A stretch of DNA of 64,000 bases from Marinovum sp048263515 (GCF_048263515.1 NZ_JBLXEC010000005.1:163140-227139); one strand, 5' to 3'. Counted from the stretch's first letter, positions 9,817-18,554 are shown. Numbers and translations: made by a program. The notes: generated from the letters alone by a model not told the origin.

Positions 9817-10934
9817 GCGAGGCCTTCTCGCTTCGCGATCACCTGTTCAACCAGGCGACCCTCGGCCAATTGGCCGGGGAGTTCGCCGCCAGAGTGCCCG
9901 GGTTTGATGCCGGGCGGTTCCTGGACGAGGTGCTGCCGCAACTGCCCGACCTGCCGCTGCTGCAACGGCTCGAGGCGATGGCCGATGGCATCGAGGCGCA
10001 GCTTGCGACCGATTTCCCGGAGATGGCCGCGCAACTCGAAGCCGCCATGCCGCCGCCGCTCGATCCCCTGCGCAGCGATGACGATTTCGGCCAGTTCATC
10101 CACGCGGTGCCCGGCATACTCGCGGTGCGCCACGGGCTGGAGCATCATCGCGAGCGCGCGCTCGACCTGTTGCACGCGGCGACGCAGCGGTTCTCGATGG
10201 AGTTCTACATCCGCCCTTTCCTCAACCGCTGGCCGGACGAGACCTTGGCGCGGCTGCGCCTGTGGGCCGAGGATGACAACTACCATGTGCGCCGGCTGGT
10301 GAGCGAGGGCACCCGGGCGCGGCTGCCCTGGGCGCGGGCGATCACCCTTGATCCGCTGGTCCCCCTGCCGCTGCTCGACCGGCTGCACGCTGATAGGGCG
10401 CGATATGTCACCCGTTCGGTCGCCAACCATATGAACGACATCGCCAAGATCGCGCCGGAGGTGGTGATCGAGCGGCTAGCATCTTGGCAGACGCAAGCGC
10501 GGCAGACCCCGGCCGAACTGGCCTGGATCACCCGCCACGCCCTGCGCACGCTGATCAAACAGGGGCATCCCGGTGCACTTGACCTGCTAGGATACCATGC
10601 CGAGGCGCCGGTTACAGTCGAAATTGCCTTGCCCTCGGAGGCCATCGCCAAGGGCGCGCCGCTGGTCTTTGACCTGAGGCTCTCCGCGCCGGAGGATGTT
10701 CCGGTGCTCATCGACTACGTGATCTGGTTCCGCAAGGCCGACGGGCGGCTGGCGCCAAAGGTCTTCAAGCTGAAACAGACACAGCTGACCGCCGGCACGC
10801 CGCTGCGCTTGCGCAAATCGCACCGGCTGAAATGGGATGCCACCACCTTTCGGCTGTTTGCCGGGGCGCACAGGCTGGGCATCCAGGTCAACGGCCAGGT
10901 CCGGGCCGAGGCAGAGTTTACCCTTCTGGACTGA
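9813..10934 (+). CDS. DNA alkylation repair protein, AlkC-like
   Basis: 373 residues. The N-terminal 260 or so form helical HEAT-like repeats with YIRPFLNRWPDETLARLRLWAEDDNYHVRRLVSEGTR, cited here as separate blocks near residues 130-165: the pattern D-x-x-x-x-V-R-R-L-x-S-E-G is typical of AlkC/AlkD-type glycosylases. After about residue 265 a beta-rich segment (ending AEAEFTLLD) looks like the Ig-like domain known in some AlkC proteins. It would excise 3-methyladenine-type lesions. It starts at GTG 9813 and overlaps the SDR stop by 4 bases. Coupling of a repair glycosylase to an SDR is unexplained. Confidence 0.8.
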   Translation: MSEAFSLRDHLFNQATLGQLAGEFAARVPGFDAGRFLDEVLPQLPDLPLLQRLEAMADGIEAQLATDFPEMAAQLEAAMPPPLDPLRSDDDFGQFIHAVPGILAVRHGLEHHRERALDLLHAATQRFSMEFYIRPFLNRWPDETLARLRLWAEDDNYHVRRLVSEGTRARLPWARAITLDPLVPLPLLDRLHADRARYVTRSVANHMNDIAKIAPEVVIERLASWQTQARQTPAELAWITRHALRTLIKQGHPGALDLLGYHAEAPVTVEIALPSEAIAKGAPLVFDLRLSAPEDVPVLIDYVIWFRKADGRLAPKVFKLKQTQLTAGTPLRLRKSHRLKWDATTFRLFAGAHRLGIQVNGQVRAEAEFTLLD

Positions 10935-11009
10935 CCTTGCAGGGCCGGGCGGGGATTGCTATCTGACCGTTATGCCGATTGTTTTGATCGGGAAAAGCGA
11001 GAGGCCCCC

Positions 11010-12113
11010 TTGCCGCCCGAAACCAGAGCTGCCCCCCCACCGCCGCGTCTTGAGATCCGCAACCTCGTCCGCAATTTCGAAGGGCGCCGGGTGGTCGATG
11101 ATGTCTCGCTGAGCATCCAGCCGGGGCAGGTGACCTGCCTGCTCGGGCCGTCGGGCTGTGGCAAGTCGACGACGCTGCGGATGATCGCCGGGGTCGACAT
11201 GCAGGACGCGGGCGAGATCTACGTCGACGGCCAGCTGATCTGCGACACGGTGTTCCGTGTCCCGCCAGAGCGGCGCTCGATCGGGCTGATGTTTCAGGAT
11301 TTCGCGCTGTTTCCGCATCTCGACGTCGGGCGCAACGTTTCTTTCGGTCTCCGCGAGAAGGGCGCAGCGGCGCGGGCCCGGACGCTGGAGATGCTGCGCA
11401 AGGTCGGGCTGGAGCGCTATATCGACAGCTATCCGCATGAGCTGTCGGGCGGCGAACAGCAGCGGGTGGCGCTGGCGCGGGCGCTTGCACCGCAGCCCAA
11501 GATCATGCTGATGGACGAGCCGTTCTCGGGCCTCGACAACCGGCTGCGCGACGGCATCCGCGACGAGACGCTGGCAGTGCTCAAGGAAGAGGACACCGCC
11601 GTCCTGCTGGTGACGCATGAGCCGGAAGAGGCGATGCGCATGGCCGACGAGATCGCGCTGATGCGCGATGGCAAGATCGTTCAGCAGGGCGCGCCCTACA
11701 ACATCTACCGCGCGCCCAAGGACAAGGCAGCGGTGGCTTTCTTCAGCGATATCAACGTGATCCAGAGTGAAGTTCACGGCGCGCTGGCGGATACGCCCTT
11801 TGGCGACTTTCTCGCCCCCGGTCTGCCCGACGGTGCCCAGGTCGAGATCGTCTTTCGCCCGCAGCATGTGGGCATCGACTTCGACCGTGCCGGCCAGGGC
11901 CCGCATCCCACCGCCGAACGCGGCGTGGCGGCGCGTGGCGTGGTGGAACGGGCGCGCTTCATGGGCAAGGAGAGCCTGGTCGAGTTCCGTATGGATCACG
12001 ACGGCACCACCCTGCGCGCCACGGTGCCCAACGTCTTTCTGCCCAAGAAGGGCACGCCGCTCTGGCTCTCGATCCGCCGGGATCGCTGCTTTGTCTTCCC
12101 CCGGGTCGGCTGA
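11010..12113 (+). CDS. ABC transporter ATP-binding protein, FbpC-like
   Basis: Cytoplasmic ATPase of an importer, closest in character to ferric iron (FbpC) or other MalK-type subunits. With the TTG start at 11010 it has 367 residues: Walker A GPSGCGKST at 46-54, signature LSGGEQQ at 145-151, Walker B IMLMDE at 165-170, H-loop THEPEEA, then a C-terminal TOBE-like domain (VEIVFRPQHVGI onward). GAGAGG five bases before this TTG supports the start; a TTG at 10956 would add 18 residues. No permease or binding protein is nearby, so it is an orphan or serves a remote system. Confidence 0.85.
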   Translation: MPPETRAAPPPPRLEIRNLVRNFEGRRVVDDVSLSIQPGQVTCLLGPSGCGKSTTLRMIAGVDMQDAGEIYVDGQLICDTVFRVPPERRSIGLMFQDFALFPHLDVGRNVSFGLREKGAAARARTLEMLRKVGLERYIDSYPHELSGGEQQRVALARALAPQPKIMLMDEPFSGLDNRLRDGIRDETLAVLKEEDTAVLLVTHEPEEAMRMADEIALMRDGKIVQQGAPYNIYRAPKDKAAVAFFSDINVIQSEVHGALADTPFGDFLAPGLPDGAQVEIVFRPQHVGIDFDRAGQGPHPTAERGVAARGVVERARFMGKESLVEFRMDHDGTTLRATVPNVFLPKKGTPLWLSIRRDRCFVFPRVG

Positions 12114-12136
12114 GCCGCGCTGCGTCAGATCGCGCA

Positions 12137-12152
12137 ATGGCCAATTGGCCAT
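12137..12152. promoter_or_regulatory. Perfect 16-bp palindrome upstream of helicase gene
   Basis: ATGGCCAATTGGCCAT is a perfect palindrome in the 143-base spacer before the second DEAD-box helicase. It is a candidate operator. No factor can be named from sequence alone. Confidence 0.4.
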
Positions 12153-12203
12153 GTACATTCCCCCCGCTTTGCGTTAGGCGAGCGGTTTCGCAACCTGTCC
12201 TTA

Positions 12204-12230
12204 GGGGCAGATGGGCCGGCATCCTGCCCC
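12204..12230 (+). promoter_or_regulatory. 5'-leader hairpin before helicase gene
   Basis: GGGGCAG at 12204-12210 pairs with CTGCCCC at 12224-12230. An inner ATG/CAT pair extends the stem past a single bulged base. It ends 26 bases before the ATG. It has no T-run, so a leader structure is more likely than a terminator. Confidence 0.4.
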
Positions 12231-12256
12231 GCCCGCCACTCAGAACGGTTTTCCAC

Positions 12257-14386
12257 ATGATCCAGACCCTGTCCGATGCGCTTGCCGAGCGTGGCTATGA
12301 CACGTTGACCCCGGTGCAGACGGCAGTCACCGACCCGGAGCTGACTGCTTCCGACCTGCTGGTTTCGGCCCAGACCGGCTCGGGCAAGACGGTGGGCTTC
12401 GGCCTTGCCATCGGCCCGACCCTGCTGGACGAGAACGGCCGGTTCGGCCCTGCCGCGGCACCGCTGGCGCTGATCATCGCGCCGACCCGCGAACTGGCCT
12501 TTCAGGTCAGCCGCGAGCTGACATGGCTCTATGAAAAGGCCGGCGTGCGCATGGCGACCTGTGTCGGCGGCATGGACATGCGCGACGAGCGGCGCACGCT
12601 GGAACGCGGCGCGCATATCGTTGTCGGCACCCCCGGCCGTCTGCGCGATCACATCCAGCGCGGCTCGCTCGACATGAGCGACCTGCGCGCCGTGGTGCTG
12701 GACGAGGCCGACGAGATGCTTGACCTCGGGTTCCGCGAAGACCTCGAATTCATGCTGGGCGAAGCACCGGAAGACCGCCGGACGCTGCTGTTCTCGGCCA
12801 CCGTGCCGCCGATGATTGTCAAGCTGGCGCAGAACTACCAGCGCGACGCCGTACGCGTCACCACCCTGGCCGAAAAGGGCCAACATGCCGACATCGCCTA
12901 TCAGGCGCTGCGGGTGGCCCAGCATGACGCGGAGAACGCGATCATCAACGTCCTGCGCTATCACGACGCGCAGAACGCCATCGTCTTTGCCAACACCCGC
13001 GCCACGGTGAACCGGCTGACCGCGCGGTTCGCCAACCGCGGCTTTTCGGTCGTGGCGCTCTCGGGCGAGCTGAGCCAGACCGAGCGGACCCACGCGCTGC
13101 AGGCGATGCGCGACGGGCGCGCCCGGGTCTGCGTGGCCACCGACGTCGCGGCGCGCGGCATCGACCTGCCGAACCTCGAACTGGTGGTCCACGCCGAATT
13201 GCCCTCGAACTTCGAGAGCCTGCTGCACCGCTCGGGCCGCACCGGCCGGGCCGGGCGCAAGGGCATCTCGGCGCTGATCGTGCCGCCGAAAGTGGCGAAA
13301 AAGGCCGAGCGGCTGCTGAAATGGGCCAAGGTCACCGCCGAATGGACCGAAGCGCCGGGCGCTGACGAAATCCTGCGCCGCGACGAAGAGCGGCTGCTGA
13401 ACGATCCGACATGGTCCGAGGAAATCCGCGAGGACGAGGCCGATTTCGCCAAGCGCCTGCTGGACCTGCACAGCCCCGAGGCCATCGCCGCCGCCTATCT
13501 GCGGCTGGCCCGCTCGCGGTATTCCGCGCCCGAGGAGCTGTCTGATCCCAACACCCGCCCGGATCGCAAGGAGCGCAAGCCCTTCGGTCCGAGCACTTGG
13601 ATCGCGCTGTCGGTGGGTCGCGACGACCGCGCCGAGGCGCGCTGGATCCTGCCGCTGCTCTGCCGGGCCGGCGGGCTCGACAAGGATTCGATCGGCGCCA
13701 TCCGCGTGCAGCAGAACGAGACCTTTGTCGAACTGACCCAGGAGGCCGCCGGCGGCTTTATGGCCAACCTCGGCGCCGACAATGTGCTGGACGAGAACGT
13801 GACCGTGCGCCCGGCCGAAGCGCCGCCGCAGGGGCCGCGTCCCCAGCGCGATGACCGTGGTCCGAGCAAGCCGCGCGCCAAGCGGGACTTTGACGGTCCG
13901 CGCCCCAAGCGCGACTTCGATGCACCGCGCCCGAAGCGCGATTTCGACGCGCCGCGCCCGCCGCGTGACGAGGCCCCCAAGCCGCGTCCCGCGCCGAAGG
14001 AATACAAGCCCGCCGATCCCGAGACTCATGGCCCGGCCAAGAAACGCGCCAAGCCCGCCGGTGACGACAAGCCGCGCGGCTTTGACAAGGGGCCGAAGGA
14101 CCGTGGCGACAAGCCCGGCAAACCCTTCAAGGCCGGCGGTGCCGGCAAGCCCGGTGGCAAACCCTTCGGCAAGCCCGGCGGCAAGCCGGCTGGCAAACCC
14201 GGTGGCAAACCCGGCGGCAAGCCGGTCCCCGGCAAGGCGCTGGCCGGCAAGGCCCCCGGCGGCAAGCCGGCGGGCAAGCCCGCGCCGCGCGCCAGCGCGT
14301 CCGATACGTCCAAGCGCTTCACCCCTCCGGGCAAGGCCGCAGGCACCCGCAAGGGCGGCAGCCAGCCGCCGCGCCGCAAGCCCTAA
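12257..14386 (+). CDS. DEAD-box RNA helicase, DeaD/CsdA-like
   Basis: 709-residue RNA helicase. Motif I AQTGSGKT is at 38-45, PTREL near 76-80, DEAD at 149-152, SAT at 180-182, then ARGIDL and HRSGRTGRAGR. After residue 440 a DbpA-type RNA-binding domain is likely (STWIALSVGRDD, GAIRVQQNETFVEL). The last 170 residues are low complexity: three KRDFDxPRP units followed by many GKPGG units, a strongly basic disordered tail. The ATG at 12257 is preferred over the longer frame because MIQTLSDALAERG is a family N-terminus. It overlaps the convergent yafY-like gene by 4 bases. Roles in ribosome assembly or cold adaptation are known for the family. Confidence 0.92.
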   Translation: MIQTLSDALAERGYDTLTPVQTAVTDPELTASDLLVSAQTGSGKTVGFGLAIGPTLLDENGRFGPAAAPLALIIAPTRELAFQVSRELTWLYEKAGVRMATCVGGMDMRDERRTLERGAHIVVGTPGRLRDHIQRGSLDMSDLRAVVLDEADEMLDLGFREDLEFMLGEAPEDRRTLLFSATVPPMIVKLAQNYQRDAVRVTTLAEKGQHADIAYQALRVAQHDAENAIINVLRYHDAQNAIVFANTRATVNRLTARFANRGFSVVALSGELSQTERTHALQAMRDGRARVCVATDVAARGIDLPNLELVVHAELPSNFESLLHRSGRTGRAGRKGISALIVPPKVAKKAERLLKWAKVTAEWTEAPGADEILRRDEERLLNDPTWSEEIREDEADFAKRLLDLHSPEAIAAAYLRLARSRYSAPEELSDPNTRPDRKERKPFGPSTWIALSVGRDDRAEARWILPLLCRAGGLDKDSIGAIRVQQNETFVELTQEAAGGFMANLGADNVLDENVTVRPAEAPPQGPRPQRDDRGPSKPRAKRDFDGPRPKRDFDAPRPKRDFDAPRPPRDEAPKPRPAPKEYKPADPETHGPAKKRAKPAGDDKPRGFDKGPKDRGDKPGKPFKAGGAGKPGGKPFGKPGGKPAGKPGGKPGGKPVPGKALAGKAPGGKPAGKPAPRASASDTSKRFTPPGKAAGTRKGGSQPPRRKP

Positions 14387-15045
14387 CGCCCGGGGCGCGC
14401 GTGAAAATCCTGTAGCCTCTTGCCCGGCTCCTCGACAAAGAGGCCGGGCAGGGGTGCCAGTGTCTCGATCTGGTCGATGCGGAAGCTGGTGAAATCGCCG
14501 CTGCTCTCGCTCCAGCCGACACAGGCCCAGATCCGCCCCCAATAACGCAGCTCCAGCGGCCTCAGGTCGTGCCTGGTGCCGTCCTCCAGCGTAATCCGCA
14601 GCTTCTGCCGCGCGCGAATTGCGGCGCGAAAGGCCGGCATGTGGCGAAAGCCCCGCGCCGCCGCCTCGAAGGGGTAGGCGGCAAAGGCAAATTGCGTCGG
14701 TGCCGCGTGATCCTCTGGCAAAAGCGCGTCGATCTTGGCCGAAAGCGCGCGGGCGGCTTCGGCGATCTCTTCTTCCCCTGACTGCGCCACCACGGCGAGG
14801 CCGAGGTGCAGGGCCTCGAGTTCGCCATCGGTGAGGTTGATCGGCGGCAGGGTGATCGCCGCCTGCGCCGAATAGCCCAGGCCCCGTTCACCGATCACCG
14901 GCACGCCGCTGTCGATCAGCGTGTCCATGTCGCGATAGATCGTGCGCACCGAGACGCCGAGATCGCCCGCCAGATCCTCGGCCCGGTGCAGCGACCCATC
15001 CTTCAGAAGCTCCATCAGCCGATACAGCCGGTCCGCCCGTTTCAT
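14383..15045 (-). CDS. YafY-family transcriptional regulator (HTH + WYL)
   Basis: 220-residue DNA-binding regulator. Residues 1-60 form a winged helix-turn-helix (RLYRLMELLKDGS, DLGVSVRTIYRDMDTL). The remainder is a WYL-type ligand-sensing region (RPLELRYWGRIWACVGW). WYL proteins sense small ligands or nucleic acids and often repress a neighbouring gene. A palindromic candidate operator lies 28-65 bases upstream of its start, suggesting autoregulation, and the same sites lie in the spacer shared with tatA. Its stop overlaps the helicase stop. The effector is unknown. Confidence 0.88.
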   Translation of the reverse strand: MKRADRLYRLMELLKDGSLHRAEDLAGDLGVSVRTIYRDMDTLIDSGVPVIGERGLGYSAQAAITLPPINLTDGELEALHLGLAVVAQSGEEEIAEAARALSAKIDALLPEDHAAPTQFAFAAYPFEAAARGFRHMPAFRAAIRARQKLRITLEDGTRHDLRPLELRYWGRIWACVGWSESSGDFTSFRIDQIETLAPLPGLFVEEPGKRLQDFHARPGR

Positions 15046-15072
15046 CCCCGATTCGCTCCTGCTTCGACGCCA

Positions 15073-15110
15073 TTACTGACAGTAACCTGTCACCTGACAA
15101 CTTACTGTCA
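15073..15110. promoter_or_regulatory. Candidate operator of the YafY-like regulator
   Basis: TTACTGACAGTAA at 15073-15085 is a 6-1-6 perfect palindrome. TTACTGTCA at 15102-15110 repeats the half-site and is an exact inverted copy of TGACAGTAA at 15077-15085. Such a cluster between a WYL regulator and its neighbour is the usual place for its operator. Confidence 0.6.
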
Positions 15111-15246
15111 AAATGCACCCGAATTTGCCGCATCACCAGCCCCCCAATAGGGTGTTTTGCCACTTTCAGGGGGGGACCGAAGGCTTTATGCAAGGTCCCT
15201 GAGAGCCGCGCGGCTGGCGCGGCAGCAAGAGGTGGAGACAGAACCC

Positions 15247-15471
15247 ATGCTGAACAATATCGGCCTTCCCGGCCTTCTTCTGATTGCCATCGTGGTCCTG
15301 GTGCTCTTTGGCCGCGGCAAGATTTCTTCGCTGATGGGCGAGGTGGGCAAAGGCATCACCGCGTTCAAGAAAGGCGTGAAGGACGGCAGCGAAGAGAGCG
15401 ACGAGCTGGATGACAAGACTGGCGATACCGCCAAGGACGTCACCCCGCGCGAAGAAAAAGACAAGGTTTAA
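15247..15471 (+). CDS. tatA: Sec-independent protein translocase TatA
   Basis: 74-residue pore-forming subunit of the twin-arginine translocase. One N-terminal membrane segment (residues about 5-21) is followed by the FGRGKISSLMGEVGKGITAFKKG amphipathic block, quoted here by its ends F-G-R-G-K and F-K-K-G, and an acidic tail. FGRGK is the TatA signature. First gene of tatABC, six bases before tatB. Confidence 0.95.
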   Translation: MLNNIGLPGLLLIAIVVLVLFGRGKISSLMGEVGKGITAFKKGVKDGSEESDELDDKTGDTAKDVTPREEKDKV

Positions 15472-15477
15472 CCGCAG

Positions 15478-15984
15478 ATGTTCGACCTTGGCTGGTCCGA
15501 GCTTCTGGTCATCGGGGTGGTGGCGCTGATCGTCGTCGGCCCCAAGGACCTGCCGGTGCTGTTCCGGCGTGCCGGCGAGTTCGTGGGCAAGGCCCGCGGC
15601 ATGGCGCGCGAATTCAGCCGTGCCATGAACGAGGCCGCCGACGAGGCCGGGGTGAGCGACCTGAAGAAGACCATTCACACCGCCTCGAACCCGATGAAAT
15701 CGGCGATGGACGGGGTCAAGGACGCCGCCCGCCAGATGGCCGATCCGCTGGGTGATCTGGAGAACGGCAAGAAGAAGGGTCCCTCCGGCAGCAAGGTCGA
15801 GGACCCCGAGGCCGCCGCCAAGCGCGCCGAGCAGACCAAGAAGATCCAGGCCGCCACCGCGCGCGCCGCGGCCGAGCGCAAGCGGCGCGAGGCCGACGCG
15901 GCGATCAAGGCCGCCGAGGCCGCCGAGGCCGCGGTCGACACCCCCGCGCCGGCGACGCCCGCTCAGGAAACGAAAGACCTCTGA
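15478..15984 (+). CDS. tatB: Sec-independent protein translocase TatB
   Basis: 168-residue receptor-complex subunit of the Tat system. A single N-terminal membrane helix (FDLGWSELLVIGVVALIVVG region) carries the Glu in W-S-E-L-L and the GPKDLP hinge typical of TatB. A long amphipathic helix follows, then a charged Ala/Lys/Glu-rich tail with predicted coiled-coil character. It overlaps tatC by one base (TGATG). Confidence 0.95.
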   Translation: MFDLGWSELLVIGVVALIVVGPKDLPVLFRRAGEFVGKARGMAREFSRAMNEAADEAGVSDLKKTIHTASNPMKSAMDGVKDAARQMADPLGDLENGKKKGPSGSKVEDPEAAAKRAEQTKKIQAATARAAAERKRREADAAIKAAEAAEAAVDTPAPATPAQETKDL

Positions 15985-16931
15985 TGAGCCCGACCGACGA
16001 GATCGAAGACAGCTCAGCCCCGCTGATCGAACACCTGGCCGAGCTGCGCACGCGGCTCATTCGCTGCGTGGTCTATTTCGTGATCGGCATGGTGATCTGC
16101 TTCACCGTGGCCACGCCGATCTTCAACTTCCTGACCAACCCGCTCTGCGAGGTTCTGGCCGAGCGCGGGCAGGATTGCGACCTGATCTTCATCTCGCCGC
16201 AGGAAGGGTTCTTCGTGGCGATCAAGGTCTCGTTCCTGGGTGGCTTCATCCTCGGGTTTCCGTTCATCGCCAACCAGTTGTGGCGCTTTGTTGCGCCGGG
16301 CCTCTACAAGTCCGAAAAGGGCGCCTTCCTGCCCTTCCTGGTCGCCTCGCCCTTCATGTTCTTTCTCGGCGCGTCTTTCGCGTTCTACGTGGTGACGCCG
16401 CTGGCCTATGACTTCTTCCTCGGCTTCCAGCAGTTCGGCGCCGAAGGCGAGGCAGTGGTCGGCGAAGAGATCGACCAGGGGCTCTCGGTGGTCTTCCAGG
16501 GCTCGGCGCAGGAATACCTGAACCTGACGATCAAGTTCATCGTGGCCTTCGGCCTTTGCTTCCAGCTGCCGGTGCTGCTGACTCTGATGGGCAAGGCCGG
16601 GCTGGTCAACGCCGAGGGGCTGGGCGCGGTGCGCAAATACGCCGTGGTCGCCATCCTTGTGCTGGCCGCTCTGGTGACGCCGCCCGACGTGATCACCCAG
16701 GTGATCCTCTTCGTGGTGGTCTACGGGCTTTACGAGGTGTCGATCTTCCTGGTTCGCCGGGTCGACCGAAAGCGCGAGGCCGATCTGCGCGCCCAGGGTC
16801 TCTGGTTCGAGGACGAGGAAGAAGGCGAGGACATGGCCGACGATCTGGCGCCTGATCTGGCTGACGACCCGCTGATGTCGGAATTCGACGAAGACGACGA
16901 AGACGACCTCGGCAAACCGGACAAGAGCTGA
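15984..16931 (+). CDS. tatC: Sec-independent protein translocase TatC
   Basis: 315-residue membrane protein binding twin-arginine signal peptides. It begins with the conserved IEHLAELRTRLIRC and has six expected membrane segments, with FISPQEGFF and the F-x-x-x-F-Q-L-P-V region intact. After the last membrane helix comes an unusually acidic tail of about 45 residues (EDEEEGEDMADD to EDDEDDLGKPDKS), longer than in enteric TatC. It is coupled to the next gene through TGATG. Confidence 0.97.
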   Translation: MSPTDEIEDSSAPLIEHLAELRTRLIRCVVYFVIGMVICFTVATPIFNFLTNPLCEVLAERGQDCDLIFISPQEGFFVAIKVSFLGGFILGFPFIANQLWRFVAPGLYKSEKGAFLPFLVASPFMFFLGASFAFYVVTPLAYDFFLGFQQFGAEGEAVVGEEIDQGLSVVFQGSAQEYLNLTIKFIVAFGLCFQLPVLLTLMGKAGLVNAEGLGAVRKYAVVAILVLAALVTPPDVITQVILFVVVYGLYEVSIFLVRRVDRKREADLRAQGLWFEDEEEGEDMADDLAPDLADDPLMSEFDEDDEDDLGKPDKS

Positions 16932-17770
16932 TGAGCAAAGCCCTGAAACGTATCGCCGCGGCGCTGGAACGCATCGCCCCGGCGCCGCAGCCCGCGCCTG
17001 ATTTCAAGGCCGCCGACGCCTTTCTCTGGCACGTGGAGCCCGACCGGCTGCAGCCGGTGCCGCAGGTCAGCCGGGTCGAGATCGACCTGCTGATCGGCGT
17101 TGACCGGGCCCGCGACACGCTGCTGGCCAATACGCTGCAGTTCGCCCGGGGTCTGCCGGCCAACAACGCGCTGCTCTGGGGCGCGCGGGGCATGGGCAAG
17201 AGCTCGCTGGTCAAGGCGGTGCATGCCGAGGTGCTGCGGCAGGGCGAGGCGCTCAAGATCGTCGAGCTGCAGCGCGAGGACCTGCCCTCGGTGGGCCGTC
17301 TGCTGGGCCTTTTGCGCGGCCGCAAGGAGCGCTTCGTGCTGTTCTGCGACGACCTGTCGTTTTCGCATGATGACCAGCACTACAAGTCGCTGAAGGCGGT
17401 GCTGGACGGCGGCATCGAGGGGCGGCCGGAGAACGTGGTGTTCTATTCCACCTCCAACCGTCGCCACCTGATGCCGCGCGACATGATCGAGAACGAGCGC
17501 TCCTCGGCAATCAGCCCGTCAGAGGCGACCGAGGAGAAGGTCTCGCTGTCGGATCGGTTCGGGCTGTGGCTGGGCTTCCATCCCTGCACGCAGGACGAAT
17601 ACCTGTCGATGATCCGCGGCTATTGCGATGCCTACGGGCTGGAGATCGACGACGAGACGCTCAGGGCGGAAGCAGTCGAATGGCAGGCGACGCGCGGCGG
17701 ACGGTCTGGCCGGGTGGCCTGGCAGTTCTTTACCGATCTCGCTGGTCGCCGGGGCGTGGCGCTGGGCTGA
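16931..17770 (+). CDS. DUF815-family ATP-binding protein
   Basis: 279-residue predicted AAA-like ATPase. Walker A GARGMGKSS is at 84-92 and Walker B FVLFCDDL at 135-142. A sensor-like YSTSNRRHLMPRDM and the family block FGLWLGFHPCTQDEYL follow. It overlaps tatC by one base, so it is likely expressed with tatABC. Proteins of this family have no settled function that I know, and a Tat link is only suggested by this coupling. Repeat array B follows. Confidence 0.85.
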   Translation: MSKALKRIAAALERIAPAPQPAPDFKAADAFLWHVEPDRLQPVPQVSRVEIDLLIGVDRARDTLLANTLQFARGLPANNALLWGARGMGKSSLVKAVHAEVLRQGEALKIVELQREDLPSVGRLLGLLRGRKERFVLFCDDLSFSHDDQHYKSLKAVLDGGIEGRPENVVFYSTSNRRHLMPRDMIENERSSAISPSEATEEKVSLSDRFGLWLGFHPCTQDEYLSMIRGYCDAYGLEIDDETLRAEAVEWQATRGGRSGRVAWQFFTDLAGRRGVALG

Positions 17771-17856
17771 ACCGGCGTATTGCCGCGTACGTCTCACGAC
17801 GCTGTTACATAGCGCGTAGGCCGTTCTCCTCAGGGCCCGGAACAAGGGCGCAAGCC

Positions 17857-18002
17857 CGCCGGGCCAGCGGCTGCCCGCCCCATCGGGCTGCCGCTTTGGC
17901 TGACGTAAGCGCGTCGGTCCGAGGTCTTCCGGATTTGGCCGGGATAAAGCGCTGCAGAACGATTGTTGCAGCGGCATCCCGCGGGCAGCCACTGGCCCGG
18001 CG
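17857..18002. repeat. Long-hairpin repeat element B1
   Basis: 146-bp element bounded by 22-bp inverted repeats (17857-17878 and 17981-18002, one mismatch) containing GGGCCAGCGGCTGCCCG. Its inner core has GCTTTGGCTGACGTAAGCG, GGTCTTCCGGATTTGGC and GGGATAAAGCGCTGC. Inside the outer stem, CGCTTT can also pair with AAAGCG. First of three tandem units with a period of 226-227 bp. Confidence 0.85.
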
Positions 18003-18083
18003 CGTGGGATGCTTGTGGCGGGTGGGGCTTCATCACAGCGCGTCCATCAGTCTCCTCGTGGCCCGGAATCAAGGGCGTCAGCC

Positions 18084-18229
18084 CGCCGGGCCAGCGGCTG
18101 CCCGCCCCACCGGGCTGCCGCTTTGGCTGGGCTTGGCGCTTCGGTCCGAGGTCTTCCGGATTTGGCTGGGATAAAGCGCTGCAGAACGACTGATGTAGCG
18201 GCACCCCGCGGGCAGCCACTGGCCCGGCG
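18084..18229. repeat. Long-hairpin repeat element B2
   Basis: Second unit of array B, 146 bp, with inverted ends at 18084-18105 and 18208-18229. It differs from B1 mainly in the middle (GGGCTTGGCGCTTC for GACGTAAGCGCG), while the stems and GGGATAAAGCGCTGC are unchanged. Confidence 0.85.
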
Positions 18230-18309
18230 CGTGGGGTGCTTGTGGCGGGTGGGGCTTTGTTGCAGCGCGTACCTCAATCTCCTCGTGGCCCGGAACAAGG
18301 GCGCAAGCC

Positions 18310-18454
18310 CGCCGGGCCAGCGGCTGCCCGCCCCCCGGGCTGCCGCTTTGGCTGAGCTTGGCGCTCCGGTCCGAGGTCTTCCGGAGTTGGCCGGGATAAA
18401 GCGCTGCAGAACGACTGTTTCAGCGGCACCCCGCGGGCAGCCGCTGGCCCGGCG
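18310..18454. repeat. Long-hairpin repeat element B3
   Basis: Third unit of array B, 145 bp, with inverted ends at 18310-18331 and 18433-18454. Its right stem reads CCGCTGG where B1 and B2 read CCACTGG, which restores full pairing with the left arm. Confidence 0.85.
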
Positions 18455-18554
18455 CATGTCGTGCTTTGGGTCAGGGGAGCCTGAGAAAGACGCGGAACAT
18501 GGTTCCCGACACGCCCGAAAAGCCGGGGACAAGCCGCAGACCCGGCCGCAACGC

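Noticed and set aside
12125..14542. 805-codon minus-strand frame over the second helicase
   Set aside because: Shadow of the helicase; its Gly/Leu/Ala-rich repeats come from the GKPGG-coding tail.
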